A stretch of 64,000 bases of DNA from Anaeromonas frigoriresistens (GCF_016820655.1 NZ_WSFT01000021.1:1-64000); one strand, 5' to 3'; shown: positions 8,495-18,057, counted from the stretch's first letter. Numbers and translations: made by a program. Notes: a model not told the origin generated them from the letters alone.

Positions 8495-9475
8495 CTAATA
8501 CTCTACTAATTCTTTAATCTTATCTGCTATTTTTCTAGTATCCACCATAAAGTAATGTTCTGACTTAGGTAAAGGTACAGTTACGTCTAAGCCTGTTACT
8601 CTAGTAGGAGGAGCTTCTAAATACAGGAAGGCCCCTTCATTTACTATAGACATTAATTCTGCACCGGGTCCAAAGGATTTTATTGCCTCATGAACTACTA
8701 AAAATCTTCCAGTCTTCTGTACAGATTTTATTATTGTTTCTTTATCAATTGGAGAGATTGTTCTAAGGTCAATTAATTCTACACTAATATCTTCTTTTTC
8801 TTCTATTTCCTTGATAGCCTTTTGTGTTTCCCTTACTAAAGCACCCCAAGCTACCACAGTAATATCTTCTCCTTCTTTCACAACTTTAGCCTTACCTATA
8901 GGTATTGAATAGTCTTCTTCAGGTACTTCTTGCTTGAATGCTCTATATATTCTTTTTGGCTCCATAAATATAACAGGGTCAGGATCTCTTAGAGCTGATA
9001 TCATAAGTCCCTTTGTATCATAAGGAGTAGAAGGGATTACAACCTTTAATCCTGGTATATGAGCGAATAATGTCTCTAGACTCTCTGAGTGATGCTCTAA
9101 GGCTCTTACTCCTCCACCATAGGGCATTCTTATCACCATAGGAAGATTATAGCTTCCTCTAGATCTATTTCTCATTCTAGCTACATGGCCTACTATCTGA
9201 TTATAGGCTGGAAGCATAAATCCCGAAAATTGCATCTCTACAACTGGCTTTAGGCCGTTTATTGCCATTCCTACCGCTGATCCTACTATCCCTGCTTCTG
9301 CTAAAGGTGTATCAAAGCATCTATCTACCCCATACTTCTTTTGAAGTCCTTGAGTAGCTCTAAATACTCCACCTTCATATCCAACATCCTCACCATAAAC
9401 TACAATAGTATTATCTCTTTCCATTTCCTGGTCTAGTGCATATGTTAATGCTCCAATATTATTTAATAATGGCAT
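8495..9475 (-). CDS. pdhB: 2-oxo acid dehydrogenase E1 beta subunit (PDH type)
   Basis: 326 aa, beta subunit of the thiamine-diphosphate E1 heterotetramer. Seen: YGEDVGYEGGVFRATQGL, the EAGIVGSAVGMAINGLKPV segment, PYGGGVRALEHHSES, and the C-terminal transketolase domain with LIDLRTISPIDKETI. Its ATG overlaps the E1 alpha stop by one base, so subunit synthesis is probably coupled. Confidence 0.92.
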   Translation of the reverse strand: MPLLNNIGALTYALDQEMERDNTIVVYGEDVGYEGGVFRATQGLQKKYGVDRCFDTPLAEAGIVGSAVGMAINGLKPVVEMQFSGFMLPAYNQIVGHVARMRNRSRGSYNLPMVIRMPYGGGVRALEHHSESLETLFAHIPGLKVVIPSTPYDTKGLMISALRDPDPVIFMEPKRIYRAFKQEVPEEDYSIPIGKAKVVKEGEDITVVAWGALVRETQKAIKEIEEKEDISVELIDLRTISPIDKETIIKSVQKTGRFLVVHEAIKSFGPGAELMSIVNEGAFLYLEAPPTRVTGLDVTVPLPKSEHYFMVDTRKIADKIKELVEY

Positions 9476-10563
9476 TATTTTTCGCCCCCTTCATAATATC
9501 TTTTTTGTTCTTCATATTGCTCTTTAAGATTAGGTGGCATTTCTGCATAATTATATTTAAATACATCAATTAGTTTAGTATCTGCACCTGTTTTTTCTAT
9601 TTTCTTGAAAGTTTGTGTCACTTGATCTGCATATTCATCTCTTAATTTCTCATCTTCTTCTTGAGTTAGTATGCCTTTATCCAATAAATATTTTTGGAAT
9701 CTTGTTAATGGATCCTTAAGAGCCCATTCTTCAACCTCTTCATTTGTTCTATATATTGTGGGGTCATCAGAAGTTGTATGGGGTCCTAATCTATAGGTTA
9801 CCGCTTCAATCAATGTGGGTCCTTCTCCTCGTCTTGCTCTTTCCACTGCTTCCTTAGTTACAGCATACATAGCAAGGACATCGTTACCATCCACCTGAAC
9901 TCCTGGTATCCCATATGCTATTGCTTTTTGGGCTAAAGTTTCTGATTTGGTTTGAATATTTCTAGAAACTGATATAGCCCACTGATTATTTTGGATAATA
10001 AATACATTTGGTGTATTAAAAACTCCAGCAAAGTTTAATGCCTCATGAAATTCTCCTTCACTAGTTCCTCCATCACCAACATAAGCTAGAGTAACATCAT
10101 TTTCTTTCTTTATATTTGTTGCCATTGCTATACCTACTGCATGATTCAATTGAGATGCTATAGGTACAGATATAGGTAACACCTTTACATCCTTCTCAAA
10201 CCTACTTCCTTCTTCATTACCATACCAATATAAATATATCTGATCTAAAGATACTCCTTTATATAACCATGCTCCTAATTCCCTAAAGGCTGGCACTAAC
10301 CAATCTTCCTTTTCTATTGCAGCTACTGAACCTATTTGAGCAGCTTCCTGACCTTTATTAGGTGCATAAGTAAGCATTCTACCTTGTCTTTGATATTGTA
10401 ATGTTTTAGTGTCAATTATTCTTGTGAAAAGCATTGTTTTGTACATGTGTTTTAATTTATCGTCTTCAATATCTGGAAGAATGTCTTCTCTAACAACCTC
10501 CCCTTCTTTATCTAATATAGTTACCATTTCATCCTCAAGAGGATTAAAGTTTTGTATAATCAT
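9475..10563 (-). CDS. pdhA: 2-oxo acid dehydrogenase E1 alpha subunit (PDH type)
   Basis: 362 aa, thiamine-diphosphate-binding alpha subunit that decarboxylates the 2-oxo acid. The ThDP motif is seen as YVGDGGTSEGEFHEALNFAG...NNQWAIS. Other marks are GQEAAQIGSVAAIEKEDW and the phospho-loop-type region YRLGPHTTSDDPTIYR. Overall similarity is to Bacillus PdhA more than to acetoin or branched-chain E1. Branched-chain substrates are still possible. First gene of the four-gene operon. Confidence 0.88.
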   Translation of the reverse strand: MIIQNFNPLEDEMVTILDKEGEVVREDILPDIEDDKLKHMYKTMLFTRIIDTKTLQYQRQGRMLTYAPNKGQEAAQIGSVAAIEKEDWLVPAFRELGAWLYKGVSLDQIYLYWYGNEEGSRFEKDVKVLPISVPIASQLNHAVGIAMATNIKKENDVTLAYVGDGGTSEGEFHEALNFAGVFNTPNVFIIQNNQWAISVSRNIQTKSETLAQKAIAYGIPGVQVDGNDVLAMYAVTKEAVERARRGEGPTLIEAVTYRLGPHTTSDDPTIYRTNEEVEEWALKDPLTRFQKYLLDKGILTQEEDEKLRDEYADQVTQTFKKIEKTGADTKLIDVFKYNYAEMPPNLKEQYEEQKRYYEGGEK

Positions 10564-10665
10564 AACTAACCTCCTTCAATTAATATACTCATTAGATACC
10601 CTAATAAAATTAAACATAACAATTAATTATATCTGTTACAATTAATTTTATTTTTAACAATATAA

Positions 10666-10689
10666 AGAGCCCTTATATTTAAGGACTCT
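10666..10689 (-). terminator. Hairpin after the phosphoglucomutase gene
   Basis: Inverted repeat AGAGCCCTTA / TAAGGACTCT with one mismatch covers the stop codon of the mutase gene and lies upstream of the dehydrogenase operon. The T-tract on the minus strand is interrupted, so it is a moderate terminator at best. Confidence 0.6.
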
Positions 10690-12412
10690 ACTTTATACTA
10701 TGAAGTTTATCTAAAACATTTTCCTTTATTTTTTTAACTATTTCTTCTGCCTCAGACTTATTTTTGCCTTTACTATATATATATATTTTAATCTTAGGCT
10801 CAGTTCCAGAGGGCCTTATAGCATACCAGCTGTCATTATCAAATTCAAATTTTAAAGCATTAGTCTTTTTCATTTCTATTTCTTCCTCTGACTCATTTAA
10901 AAGATCTCTTCGTAACTGATTTTCAAAGTCAGTAATCCTAGTTAATTTAGCTCCTGCTATTTCTGTTAAGTAATGTTTTTTATAGTTTTCCATCATTCTA
11001 CCTATCCTTTCCTTCCCTTCTATACCTTCTAAGACAAGAGAGAATAGATCCTCGCTATAGTAACCATATTCATTATAGATATCTTCTAATATATCTAAAA
11101 GGGTTTTCTCTTTATTCATATAAAAAGCTGCCGCTTCTACTATTAACATAGCTGCTATTACACCATCTTTATCTCTTACAAAAGTATCATATACATAACC
11201 TATACTTTCTTCATATCCAAATAAATATGTATACTCTCCTGTTTTTTCAAATTCATTTGCTTTACCACAAATATTTTTAAATCCAGTTAGAGTTTCTACA
11301 GTATGAACTCCATAGGATTTGGCAATATCTTTACCTAAATCTCCTGTTACTATAGATTTCACTATAACTGCATTAGAAGGAATTTCATTCTTTTCTTTTA
11401 ATGCTTCTAATACATAATTTATGAGTATTGCTCCAGTCTGATTCCCATTTAGAGGAATGTACTCTCCCTTTTTGTCCTTGATCATACACGCCATTCGATC
11501 ACAGTCAGGATCATTTGCTATTAGTAAATCAGCATTTTTTTCTTTTCCTAATTTAATAGCATATTCAAAGGTTTTAATATCTTCAGGATTAGGGTAACCA
11601 ATGGTGGTGAAGTTAGGATCTGGGTTTTCTTGTTCCTTAACTACAAAAACATTATTAAATCCTCGTTCATCTAATACTCTTCTTACAGGAATATTTCCAG
11701 TTCCATTAAATGGAGTATATACTATTTTTATATCTTTTTTTATTTCATCTCTTAAGGATAATTCTTTTACTTTTTCTATATACTCATCATCAATATCTTT
11801 TCCTATAATCTCTAATAGTCCTTCTCTTAGAGCTTCGTCTTCATCCATTCTTTTGATTTTTGCAATATCCTCTATCTCATCTATTTTTTCAGTTACTCTA
11901 GCTGCAATATCAGATAGTATTTGACTTCCTTCATCCCAATATACTTTATATCCATTATAATCCTTTGGATTATGACTAGCAGTAACTACTATCCCTGCTT
12001 GAGTACCTAATCTTCTAACAGCATAAGAAAGTTCTGGGGTAGGTCTTATACCCTCAAATAGATAGGCTTTTATTCCGTTATTCGCCAATACTAATGCTGC
12101 TCTTTTAGCAAATTCATCTGATTTATGTCTTACATCATATGCTATTACTACTCCCTTTTTGCAAGCTTTTTTTCCTTCAGCTTTTATCACTTCTGCAATT
12201 GCTTGAGTAGCCATGGAGATAATATATTTATTCATCCTATTAGTTCCTGCCCCCATTTTCCCTCTAAGTCCCGCAGTACCAAAGGATAAGTCAGTATAAA
12301 ATCTTTCTTCGATTTCTTCTTTATCATCTTTAATTTTCATTAACTCATCTTTTGTTATCTTGTCTATATTCTCATTACTAATCCATTTTTCATATTTTTT
12401 TATATAATCCAT
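10688..12412 (-). CDS. Phosphoglucomutase/phosphomannomutase (PgcA-like)
   Basis: Interconverts glucose-1-P and glucose-6-P (or mannose phosphates) through a phosphoserine. Seen: active-site TASHNPKDYNGYKVYW, metal site NDPDCDRMAC, sugar-binding GYEESIGY, and phosphate-binding RPSGTEPKIKIY at the C-terminus. The 573-aa start at 12412 has GGAAGG eight bases before it; the frame runs 13 codons further upstream without a ribosome site. It could feed glucose-1-P made by the glycogen phosphorylase in this window into glycolysis. Confidence 0.93.
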   Translation of the reverse strand: MDYIKKYEKWISNENIDKITKDELMKIKDDKEEIEERFYTDLSFGTAGLRGKMGAGTNRMNKYIISMATQAIAEVIKAEGKKACKKGVVIAYDVRHKSDEFAKRAALVLANNGIKAYLFEGIRPTPELSYAVRRLGTQAGIVVTASHNPKDYNGYKVYWDEGSQILSDIAARVTEKIDEIEDIAKIKRMDEDEALREGLLEIIGKDIDDEYIEKVKELSLRDEIKKDIKIVYTPFNGTGNIPVRRVLDERGFNNVFVVKEQENPDPNFTTIGYPNPEDIKTFEYAIKLGKEKNADLLIANDPDCDRMACMIKDKKGEYIPLNGNQTGAILINYVLEALKEKNEIPSNAVIVKSIVTGDLGKDIAKSYGVHTVETLTGFKNICGKANEFEKTGEYTYLFGYEESIGYVYDTFVRDKDGVIAAMLIVEAAAFYMNKEKTLLDILEDIYNEYGYYSEDLFSLVLEGIEGKERIGRMMENYKKHYLTEIAGAKLTRITDFENQLRRDLLNESEEEIEMKKTNALKFEFDNDSWYAIRPSGTEPKIKIYIYSKGKNKSEAEEIVKKIKENVLDKLHSIK

Positions 12413-12488
12413 TTGCTTCACCTTCCTATTTATAATATCTAAAGTCCCCATTATTATATATTTACCCTAACAATTTAAAATAATCAAA

Positions 12489-12520
12489 AAAATAACCACA
12501 GCTTAAGCTGTGGTTATTTT
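12489..12520. terminator. Strong bidirectional-looking terminator
   Basis: A perfect 16-bp-arm inverted repeat around ACAGCTTAAGCTGT with A and T tracts at its ends overlaps the end of the UPF0316 gene. On the minus strand it runs into TTTTTTGATTA. Confidence 0.9.
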
Positions 12521-13020
12521 CGTATACCGTATCCTCCATATATAACTTTAGTATCATTTACAGATATTACAGTAGGTATATCTGAATTATCAATCAATCT
12601 AAGAATCTCGTTTTTCCTTTTTCTTTTGGCATGCACAATGAGTAAATGTCTATTTTTCTCTATACCTTCTGCACCTATTACTGTGACTCCAATTTTTTTA
12701 TCTCTTAAAATTCTTGCTAACTTTATTCCATTTTCTTCAGTCACAATTATATTTAAGGTCATAAGTCCTAATGCTAACTTCTCTTCTATATATGATCCTA
12801 CATAATTACCACAAGCAAATCCTAATCCATATACTACCATTCTTAAAGGATCATCTTGTATCCCTATAAGAACACTTCCTATTAAACTAAGCCATATCAT
12901 AACTTCGAAAAAGCCTATTATTGAACCATATACTTTTTCTCCTTTAGTTATAAGTACTACTCTTAAAGTCATAAAAGCTACTTCAACAATTTTTGCTAAA
13001 AATATAAATAAATAAGTCAT
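12514..13020 (-). CDS. UPF0316 / DUF2179 membrane protein
   Basis: 168 aa: three membrane helices in the first about 90 residues, then a soluble DUF2179-type domain (about 95-165, MTLNIIVTEENG...GVTVIGAEGIEKNRHLL). The family is widespread in Firmicutes, and its biochemical role is not established. Single gene with its own terminator. Confidence 0.8.
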   Translation of the reverse strand: MTYLFIFLAKIVEVAFMTLRVVLITKGEKVYGSIIGFFEVMIWLSLIGSVLIGIQDDPLRMVVYGLGFACGNYVGSYIEEKLALGLMTLNIIVTEENGIKLARILRDKKIGVTVIGAEGIEKNRHLLIVHAKRKRKNEILRLIDNSDIPTVISVNDTKVIYGGYGIRK

Positions 13021-13052
13021 AACTCTCTCCTAACTAATATACAAGGTTATTA

Positions 13053-13298
13053 CTAAAATATTAAATCCCTCAATAACTGGATTTCATCATCTGTAATATC
13101 TTCCAAGTCCGCATCACAATATATTGCTAAATCAACTCTTAAAAATTCTAAAATATTATTAATCTGTTTATTAGTAATTTGATTATTATATTTTTTCAAT
13201 GCTAATTTAAAAGAATGAAAATCAGTATAGTTTCTATAGTCTACACCTAATAACAACTGATTTGATGAAATTTTATAATTTACTGCATTTGCTTCCAA
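13053..13298 (-). CDS. Small hypothetical protein
   Basis: 81 aa, not recognised. TTG start with AAAGGAG nine bases upstream. No signal peptide or membrane segment. The C-terminus is acidic (CDADLEDITDDEIQLLRDL). The clear ribosome site and even amino-acid use suggest it is a real gene. Confidence 0.55.
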   Translation of the reverse strand: MEANAVNYKISSNQLLLGVDYRNYTDFHSFKLALKKYNNQITNKQINNILEFLRVDLAIYCDADLEDITDDEIQLLRDLIF

Positions 13299-13400
13299 TT
13301 CTCTCTTCTCCTTTTACATTAAAATTATCACACTTCTTATGAAAGCCAAATCACCAGTAAATTATATTAATTTTTTAAAAATAAATCAATATATTTTTAA

Positions 13401-13430
13401 AAAATATAGTCTAAATAGACCATATTTTTT
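13401..13430 (-). terminator. Terminator of the CDGSH gene
   Basis: ATATAGTCT / AGACCATAT hairpin with one mismatch, followed on the minus strand by a T-run, directly at the end of the CDGSH gene. Confidence 0.75.
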
Positions 13431-13635
13431 ATTTTATTTCTTCTGCTCTTACAACGCTTTCAAATCTCCCTCTATGAGTTCCATCGCAAAAAGGTTTAGT
13501 TTTAGATAACCCACATCTACAAAGATATTTATTATTCTTTGTTTCTAGTTCTTTACCTTTTCCATCCACTAACTCTACATCTCCATCAATTTCATAAGAA
13601 CCATTGTCATTAACTTTAATTTTTACTTTTGACAT
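13429..13635 (-). CDS. CDGSH iron-sulfur domain protein
   Basis: 68 aa. The C-terminal half carries the CDGSH 2Fe-2S ligand pattern: CRCGLSKTKPFCDGTH, giving three Cys and one His. The N-terminal half resembles the short strand-rich part of bacterial CDGSH proteins. Likely a redox or Fe-S transfer protein in the cytoplasm; no partner is evident next to it. AGGAGG precedes the ATG. Confidence 0.88.
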   Translation of the reverse strand: MSKVKIKVNDNGSYEIDGDVELVDGKGKELETKNNKYLCRCGLSKTKPFCDGTHRGRFESVVRAEEIK

Positions 13636-13773
13636 TAAAAAACCTCCTACTATTAATAATCTCTTAATATTTTATTACCCATCTATAGGTAATAAAAATC
13701 AAAGTTATTTTATAAAAAAATAACTAATTATTCCTTTGCTAAAAGAAATGACTAGTCATTTATATATTATTCT

Positions 13774-14316
13774 TTAATTATTTTTCTTATGTCCTTTTTC
13801 CACCATGGCCAGTTCAATAGTATTCAAAATAAAATCTTCTTTTTTACACGTATATGTATTTCTATCATCTCCATACTCTCGAGCAAGTCTTTTCTTCAAC
13901 ACTTCATACTCATGCTTAAAATCTTGATGTTTTATTAGGTAATCTCTGAAGAGAATTAAGTTAGTCCAATTTTTATCCCCATATTCTACAATATTAACAT
14001 GGTGAGTTCTATTATCTTCATTACCTTTAGCAAAAAACAATCGATTACTTTTTCCCATATGGCCTTTGTAATGATATCCTAACTTCTCCAAGGGTTTCAT
14101 ACACTGTAATCCATCTTTAAGTTCTTTTATACCAATTACTATATCTATTATAGGCTTTGAATCCATATGAGGAATGGAAGTACTACCTACATGTTGAATA
14201 TCTATTATAAACTTTCCAATACTTTTTATTAATTCATCCTTTTCCTTTTCAAATAATATACTCCATTCCTTAGAATAAGGACTTAATTTAACTTTCCCTC
14301 TAGGCAACCCTATCAT
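13774..14316 (-). CDS. GrpB/UPF0157 family nucleotidyltransferase-like protein
   Basis: 180 aa. Family marks: QHVGSTSIPHMDSKPIIDIVI (GS...D.D nucleotidyltransferase fold), then HHVNIVEYGDKNW and LILFRDYLIKH. The exact substrate is unknown for the family. First of the short accessory genes that follow in the same orientation; 16 bp separate it from the upstream acetyltransferase. Confidence 0.85.
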   Translation of the reverse strand: MIGLPRGKVKLSPYSKEWSILFEKEKDELIKSIGKFIIDIQHVGSTSIPHMDSKPIIDIVIGIKELKDGLQCMKPLEKLGYHYKGHMGKSNRLFFAKGNEDNRTHHVNIVEYGDKNWTNLILFRDYLIKHQDFKHEYEVLKKRLAREYGDDRNTYTCKKEDFILNTIELAMVEKGHKKNN

Positions 14317-14332
14317 TTTGATACTCCTTTTC

Positions 14333-14854
14333 TTAGATGTATTTCAAGTTTTTATTCTCAAAACTTTTAGTTTTAGCATATAGCGAATAATCAAAATAAT
14401 TGCATTGAAATTCCACTGCATTATGCAGTAATCCTTCTTTTATATAATTATTCTTTATTGCAACCTTTTCACTTATCTTATTTCTCGGATCCATTCTAAT
14501 TTCAATTCTACCTAAATTTAAATCCTCAAAGGCAACTCTCTCTAATTCTTGTACAGCTTGAGTAGCAATACCCTTTCCTGAATAATATTTATCCACAAAA
14601 TATCCTATTTCACCGATATGATCATATTCTTGGTAAATAGTAAGACCACAACCTCCTACAACTTTTCCATTGTAGATAATAGCATAGTTGTATTCTAATT
14701 TATTTTCTCTTTTATACTTTCTTCTTTCTATCCATTTTATTTCCATTTCAATTGAATCAGGAATAGTTGCATAATAATATGTAGTATCAATGTTATTTAA
14801 TATTTCATAAAATCTCTCTGCATCTTCTACCATGGGATATCTAAGTTCTATCAT
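14333..14854 (-). CDS. GNAT-family N-acetyltransferase (RimJ/RimL-like)
   Basis: 173 aa acetyl-CoA-dependent acetyltransferase. Seen: IGYFVDKYYSGKGIATQAV, the beta4-alpha3 acetyl-CoA site, followed by the motif-B asparagine region KISEKVAIKNNYIKEG. Substrate not predictable. The last codons share a 21-bp exact match (14344-14364) with the leader of the methyltransferase gene at 24763-24783. Confidence 0.85.
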   Translation of the reverse strand: MIELRYPMVEDAERFYEILNNIDTTYYYATIPDSIEMEIKWIERRKYKRENKLEYNYAIIYNGKVVGGCGLTIYQEYDHIGEIGYFVDKYYSGKGIATQAVQELERVAFEDLNLGRIEIRMDPRNKISEKVAIKNNYIKEGLLHNAVEFQCNYFDYSLYAKTKSFENKNLKYI

Positions 14855-14904
14855 ATTGTTATCCTCCTATAAGTTTTTTTAAACGTGCATTAAATATACT
14901 AAAT

Positions 14905-15342
14905 TTAGTAATCTAACCTCATAATATGTTCATCACCAAATACTTGTCCATTAAAATAAAACCCAAAACTCTTATATAGTTTTACTGCATAAGTATTTTG
15001 TTTATGTACTCCAAGAAACACCTTATTGTGAGATTTATCTTCCTTTATAATTCTCAAAAGTTCTTCTAAAGCCTTCTTACCATATCCCTTTGATTGATAG
15101 TTCTTATCAGTCATCATACGATAAATCCAATATTCTCCATCATCTTCATCTATACAATACATTAAAAATCCAATTATTACTTCCTCATCATATACTGCAA
15201 GGGGTATACATTCTGGTTGAACTTTAGACTGAGCTATTGAAACAGCATTTGAGGTTACAAAGTTAACTTGTTCTTGGGTAACTTCTAAGGAAATACAATC
15301 CCAAAAATTTTCCTTAGTTATTTCTTTAAATAATATCATCAT
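14905..15342 (-). CDS. GNAT acetyltransferase, spermidine/diamine-type
   Basis: 145 aa. Seen: the CoA site MTDKNYQSKGYGKKALEELL and C-terminal NTYAVKLYKSFGFYFNGQV. The N-terminal half (EITKENFWDCISLEVTQEQ, plus PLAVYDEEVIIGFLMY) resembles BltD/PaiA-like polyamine acetyltransferases. Polyamine specificity is inference. Confidence 0.83.
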   Translation of the reverse strand: MMILFKEITKENFWDCISLEVTQEQVNFVTSNAVSIAQSKVQPECIPLAVYDEEVIIGFLMYCIDEDDGEYWIYRMMTDKNYQSKGYGKKALEELLRIIKEDKSHNKVFLGVHKQNTYAVKLYKSFGFYFNGQVFGDEHIMRLDY

Positions 15343-15402
15343 TAATTACCTTCTTTCTAATTTAATATTTTCAACAAAGAACCTTTTATACTTACTATTC
15401 AT

Positions 15403-16296
15403 TTACATCTTTTCATTATTTTTTATACTCTTAGTAAAATAACATAACTGATTAGTCTGCTTAAAACCTATCCTCTTATATAATTCCACTGCTTTTTTAT
15501 TTTCTGAATTGACACATAAAGTAATGTCATTTACTCCTTCAAAAGTAAATAACCACTTTAATGCCATAGATAATAGTTTATTTCCTATTCCTTTACCCCT
15601 TTGTGTTTCTTCAACAGCAAAGAATTCAATACTCCCTTCTCCAAACCGTGGATTAACTTCTGTATATATATAACCTGCTAAATCATTGTTCTCAGTATTA
15701 ATAAATACCTTTCTATAGTTATTTAATCTTTCTATTATCTCCTTACCAGTATAATAGGTTTTTGGAAAAACTTTATCATGTAAAGATTCCATATCTTGAT
15801 AGTAAATAGGAGAAAGTTCAATATTTGGTATACCCAAGAGTTTAGAAATGTTTCTCCTTTCAAAATTAAAAATTATCTCCTCACTCTTTTTATTGAAATT
15901 TAAATTTTCTACTAAACTTAGACATCTTTTATTTTTCTTATTAATAAACATACTTATTAACTCTATTTCATCAGCTAATCTTTCTATCATCTTACCCCAC
16001 ATATCATAGACAATATTCCATTTCGATTCCTTAATAAATGGCCCCCAAACTTCAACATTATTGCTACTAAAGTCAGTATCGAAACCCAAAACACCAATAA
16101 TTTTCTCATTCTGATAAGCTATTATAAAGCTTTTATAAAAGGGAATATCTGTGATATCTTCTATTAATGAGTGGAAAATTTCGTTATTATCAATTCCACA
16201 AAATCCAATATTACTTTCTTCTACTTTATTAATTTCTGCAATAAAGTCAGATATTTGATTTATATCTTCTTTATTAGCTAATTTAAATTCTATCAA
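15403..16296 (-). CDS. Two-domain GNAT acetyltransferase
   Basis: About 297 aa with two tandem GNAT folds: a degenerate N-terminal one (about 1-145) and a C-terminal one with an intact CoA site ETQRGKGIGNKLLSMAL and NSENKKAVELYKRIGFKQ. The frame opens with GTG at 16305, but AGGAGG touches that codon. TTG at 16296, eight bases downstream of AGGAGG, is the more likely start, two bases after the previous gene. Confidence 0.8.
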   Translation of the reverse strand: MIEFKLANKEDINQISDFIAEINKVEESNIGFCGIDNNEIFHSLIEDITDIPFYKSFIIAYQNEKIIGVLGFDTDFSSNNVEVWGPFIKESKWNIVYDMWGKMIERLADEIELISMFINKKNKRCLSLVENLNFNKKSEEIIFNFERRNISKLLGIPNIELSPIYYQDMESLHDKVFPKTYYTGKEIIERLNNYRKVFINTENNDLAGYIYTEVNPRFGEGSIEFFAVEETQRGKGIGNKLLSMALKWLFTFEGVNDITLCVNSENKKAVELYKRIGFKQTNQLCYFTKSIKNNEKM

Positions 16297-16297
16297 G

Positions 16298-16864
16298 CTA
16301 ATCACCTCCTATATTTAACCTTCTGGCATCTTGTGCTTGTACAACTTTAAATCCTAAGTCTTTATATAGCTTTAATGCTTTCTCATTACTAGCTAGTGCA
16401 TTTAAATTCACACTTGTTGGACTCTGTTCTAAACCTCTATTTATTGTATATTCTAATATTTTCTTACCATAACCTTTTCTTTGGTATTTAATATTAACAA
16501 ATAGTAATTCAATTTCCGCATTCTTTACCATTGAAGCTCCTAGGATTTCATTGTTTTTAAAAAATAGATAATTGTACTCTTTTTCTTCTAAGCTTACTTT
16601 TCTATTGTTTTCAATTGCCTCTTTACTTGCATTTAAATACCAATTATCAGGTATTATCAATTCACTTGTAGCAGCCCCCATTTCAACATAACAATGATTA
16701 CCACTCATCTCTAAATGAATAAATCCTTTAATTCCTCTATCCTCATATACAAGAATTTTTGACGCAGACTTCAAGTTTTCAATCTCTGCTGGCATTGCCT
16801 TATATTCTAATGTATGTAATCTAACGATCTCCTCAATATCAGCTTGATTATAATCTCTAATCAT
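16298..16864 (-). CDS. GNAT-family N-acetyltransferase
   Basis: 188 aa. CoA-binding signature IKYQRKGYGKKILEYTI and a C-terminal NALASNEKALKLYKDLGFKVV in the last 70 residues. The N-terminal part carries YNQADIEEIVRLH. Substrate unknown. Tightly followed by the two-domain GNAT gene, so the two may be one transcript. Confidence 0.83.
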   Translation of the reverse strand: MIRDYNQADIEEIVRLHTLEYKAMPAEIENLKSASKILVYEDRGIKGFIHLEMSGNHCYVEMGAATSELIIPDNWYLNASKEAIENNRKVSLEEKEYNYLFFKNNEILGASMVKNAEIELLFVNIKYQRKGYGKKILEYTINRGLEQSPTSVNLNALASNEKALKLYKDLGFKVVQAQDARRLNIGGD

Positions 16865-16922
16865 AATTACTTTCCCTTTAATTAGCTAAATTCATTACCT
16901 TTTTACAATACGTCTTTCACTC

Positions 16923-17978
16923 TTAATTATGACTCCTTAAAATTTTATTTATTTTCAGTACCCTAAATGTCGATTCCAGTTCATAGGCTAATAATTTTCG
17001 TCTATTTTCTCCTAAATCCATATGTCTACCGTGTACCCAACATCCTGTTTTTTTTTGTAGAACAATTTTAGGAAATTGATATGTACCTTTTTCACTTCTG
17101 TACTCTTTCAGTTTATTATAGTTACTTTTAAACCAATTATCTTCTACGGCATTTTTAAAATGAGCCATTAATTCAAGGCGATGTAATATTTCAGGAGTTA
17201 ATATATCATCCTGATTTATCGGTAACTTGGCATCCCAACCCATTGCAAGATAATTTCTATCACCATTTACTAATATACCATACCCATCATCAAACTGAAG
17301 GTAAGCTGAATCTAAAATATAATCAATGACTGATTTTATCTTATTTAAAGTAGTTTCATCAGCCTCTTTACTCATTTCAGCTAATCCATAAATGTCATAT
17401 ATTAAGGGAATCTTAAAATGACCATTTATATAAAGATCTGGTTTGATAATTCTTCTATTTTTAAATGAAGTGGGTATACTTTTATAATAATTATTATTAT
17501 CATAAATATCATAATTTTTTTGTATGGTAAAGTTATAAAGTATATCTAATCTTTCAACCATGAAATTTTTTATCCAGCTTTCTCTAAATCCTGATTTATA
17601 TAGAAAAGGAAAAATAATAATATTAATAAAGTTTGAAAAGACATGATCTTCTGGAAAAACTTGCTTTTTAAGACGTTCAAGAATCGGTTTCATAATCTTA
17701 TCAAAAGTAACAAATCCTTTCTTTACACCATAATCAAGTAACATAGGCAAAGAATTTTCTAAATGATAATTTGTGGCTCCATGCACTCCATTAAAATCAT
17801 GAAGCTTGTCTTTACTTTCCAAATAATATAATCTCTTTTTGGTTTTACTATATTCCACTAATTGTTTTTTAAGATTTTGAACTTGATTGTCATCAGTGAC
17901 TTCTAGTAATTCTGTCATTGTGCGATATTTAATAACTGGATCACCATGATTTAATAAAAAATCAATTGTATTTTCCAC
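16923..17978 (-). CDS. Hypothetical protein with possible alpha-alpha repeat fold
   Basis: 351 aa, no signal peptide. It starts FLLNHGDPVIKYRTMTELL and includes HDFNGVHGATNYHLENSLPML and KTGCWVHGRHMDLGENRRKLL near the end. It looks helical throughout, as in proteins often mislabelled as prenyltransferase/squalene-cyclase-like. I do not recognise a function. Conserved-looking His and Cys near the C-terminus could be a site. Confidence 0.6.
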   Translation of the reverse strand: MENTIDFLLNHGDPVIKYRTMTELLEVTDDNQVQNLKKQLVEYSKTKKRLYYLESKDKLHDFNGVHGATNYHLENSLPMLLDYGVKKGFVTFDKIMKPILERLKKQVFPEDHVFSNFINIIIFPFLYKSGFRESWIKNFMVERLDILYNFTIQKNYDIYDNNNYYKSIPTSFKNRRIIKPDLYINGHFKIPLIYDIYGLAEMSKEADETTLNKIKSVIDYILDSAYLQFDDGYGILVNGDRNYLAMGWDAKLPINQDDILTPEILHRLELMAHFKNAVEDNWFKSNYNKLKEYRSEKGTYQFPKIVLQKKTGCWVHGRHMDLGENRRKLLAYELESTFRVLKINKILRSHN

Positions 17979-18015
17979 ATTGATTTCCTCCTAAAGAATT
18001 TATAATTTAACTAAT

Positions 18016-18054
18016 GTTAAAAAAAGTAGGTGGTTCGTAAAAGTTCCTGCTTTT
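18016..18054 (-). terminator. Hairpin with T-run after the 85-aa gene
   Basis: On the minus strand AAAAGCAGG pairs with CCTACTTTT across a 15-base loop and continues into a T-run. It lies between two accessory genes. Confidence 0.65.
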
Positions 18055-18057
18055 AAC

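Noticed and set aside
13636-13773. ATGACTAGTCAT and AGTTATTTT palindromes as recombination sites
   Set aside because: Short AT-rich palindromes without consensus cores; likely chance or weak terminator.
18004-18054. ATTTAAC and GTTAAAA near the 85-aa gene as an attC site
   Set aside because: The pairing arms and T-run fit a rho-independent terminator better, and one core is in the wrong orientation.
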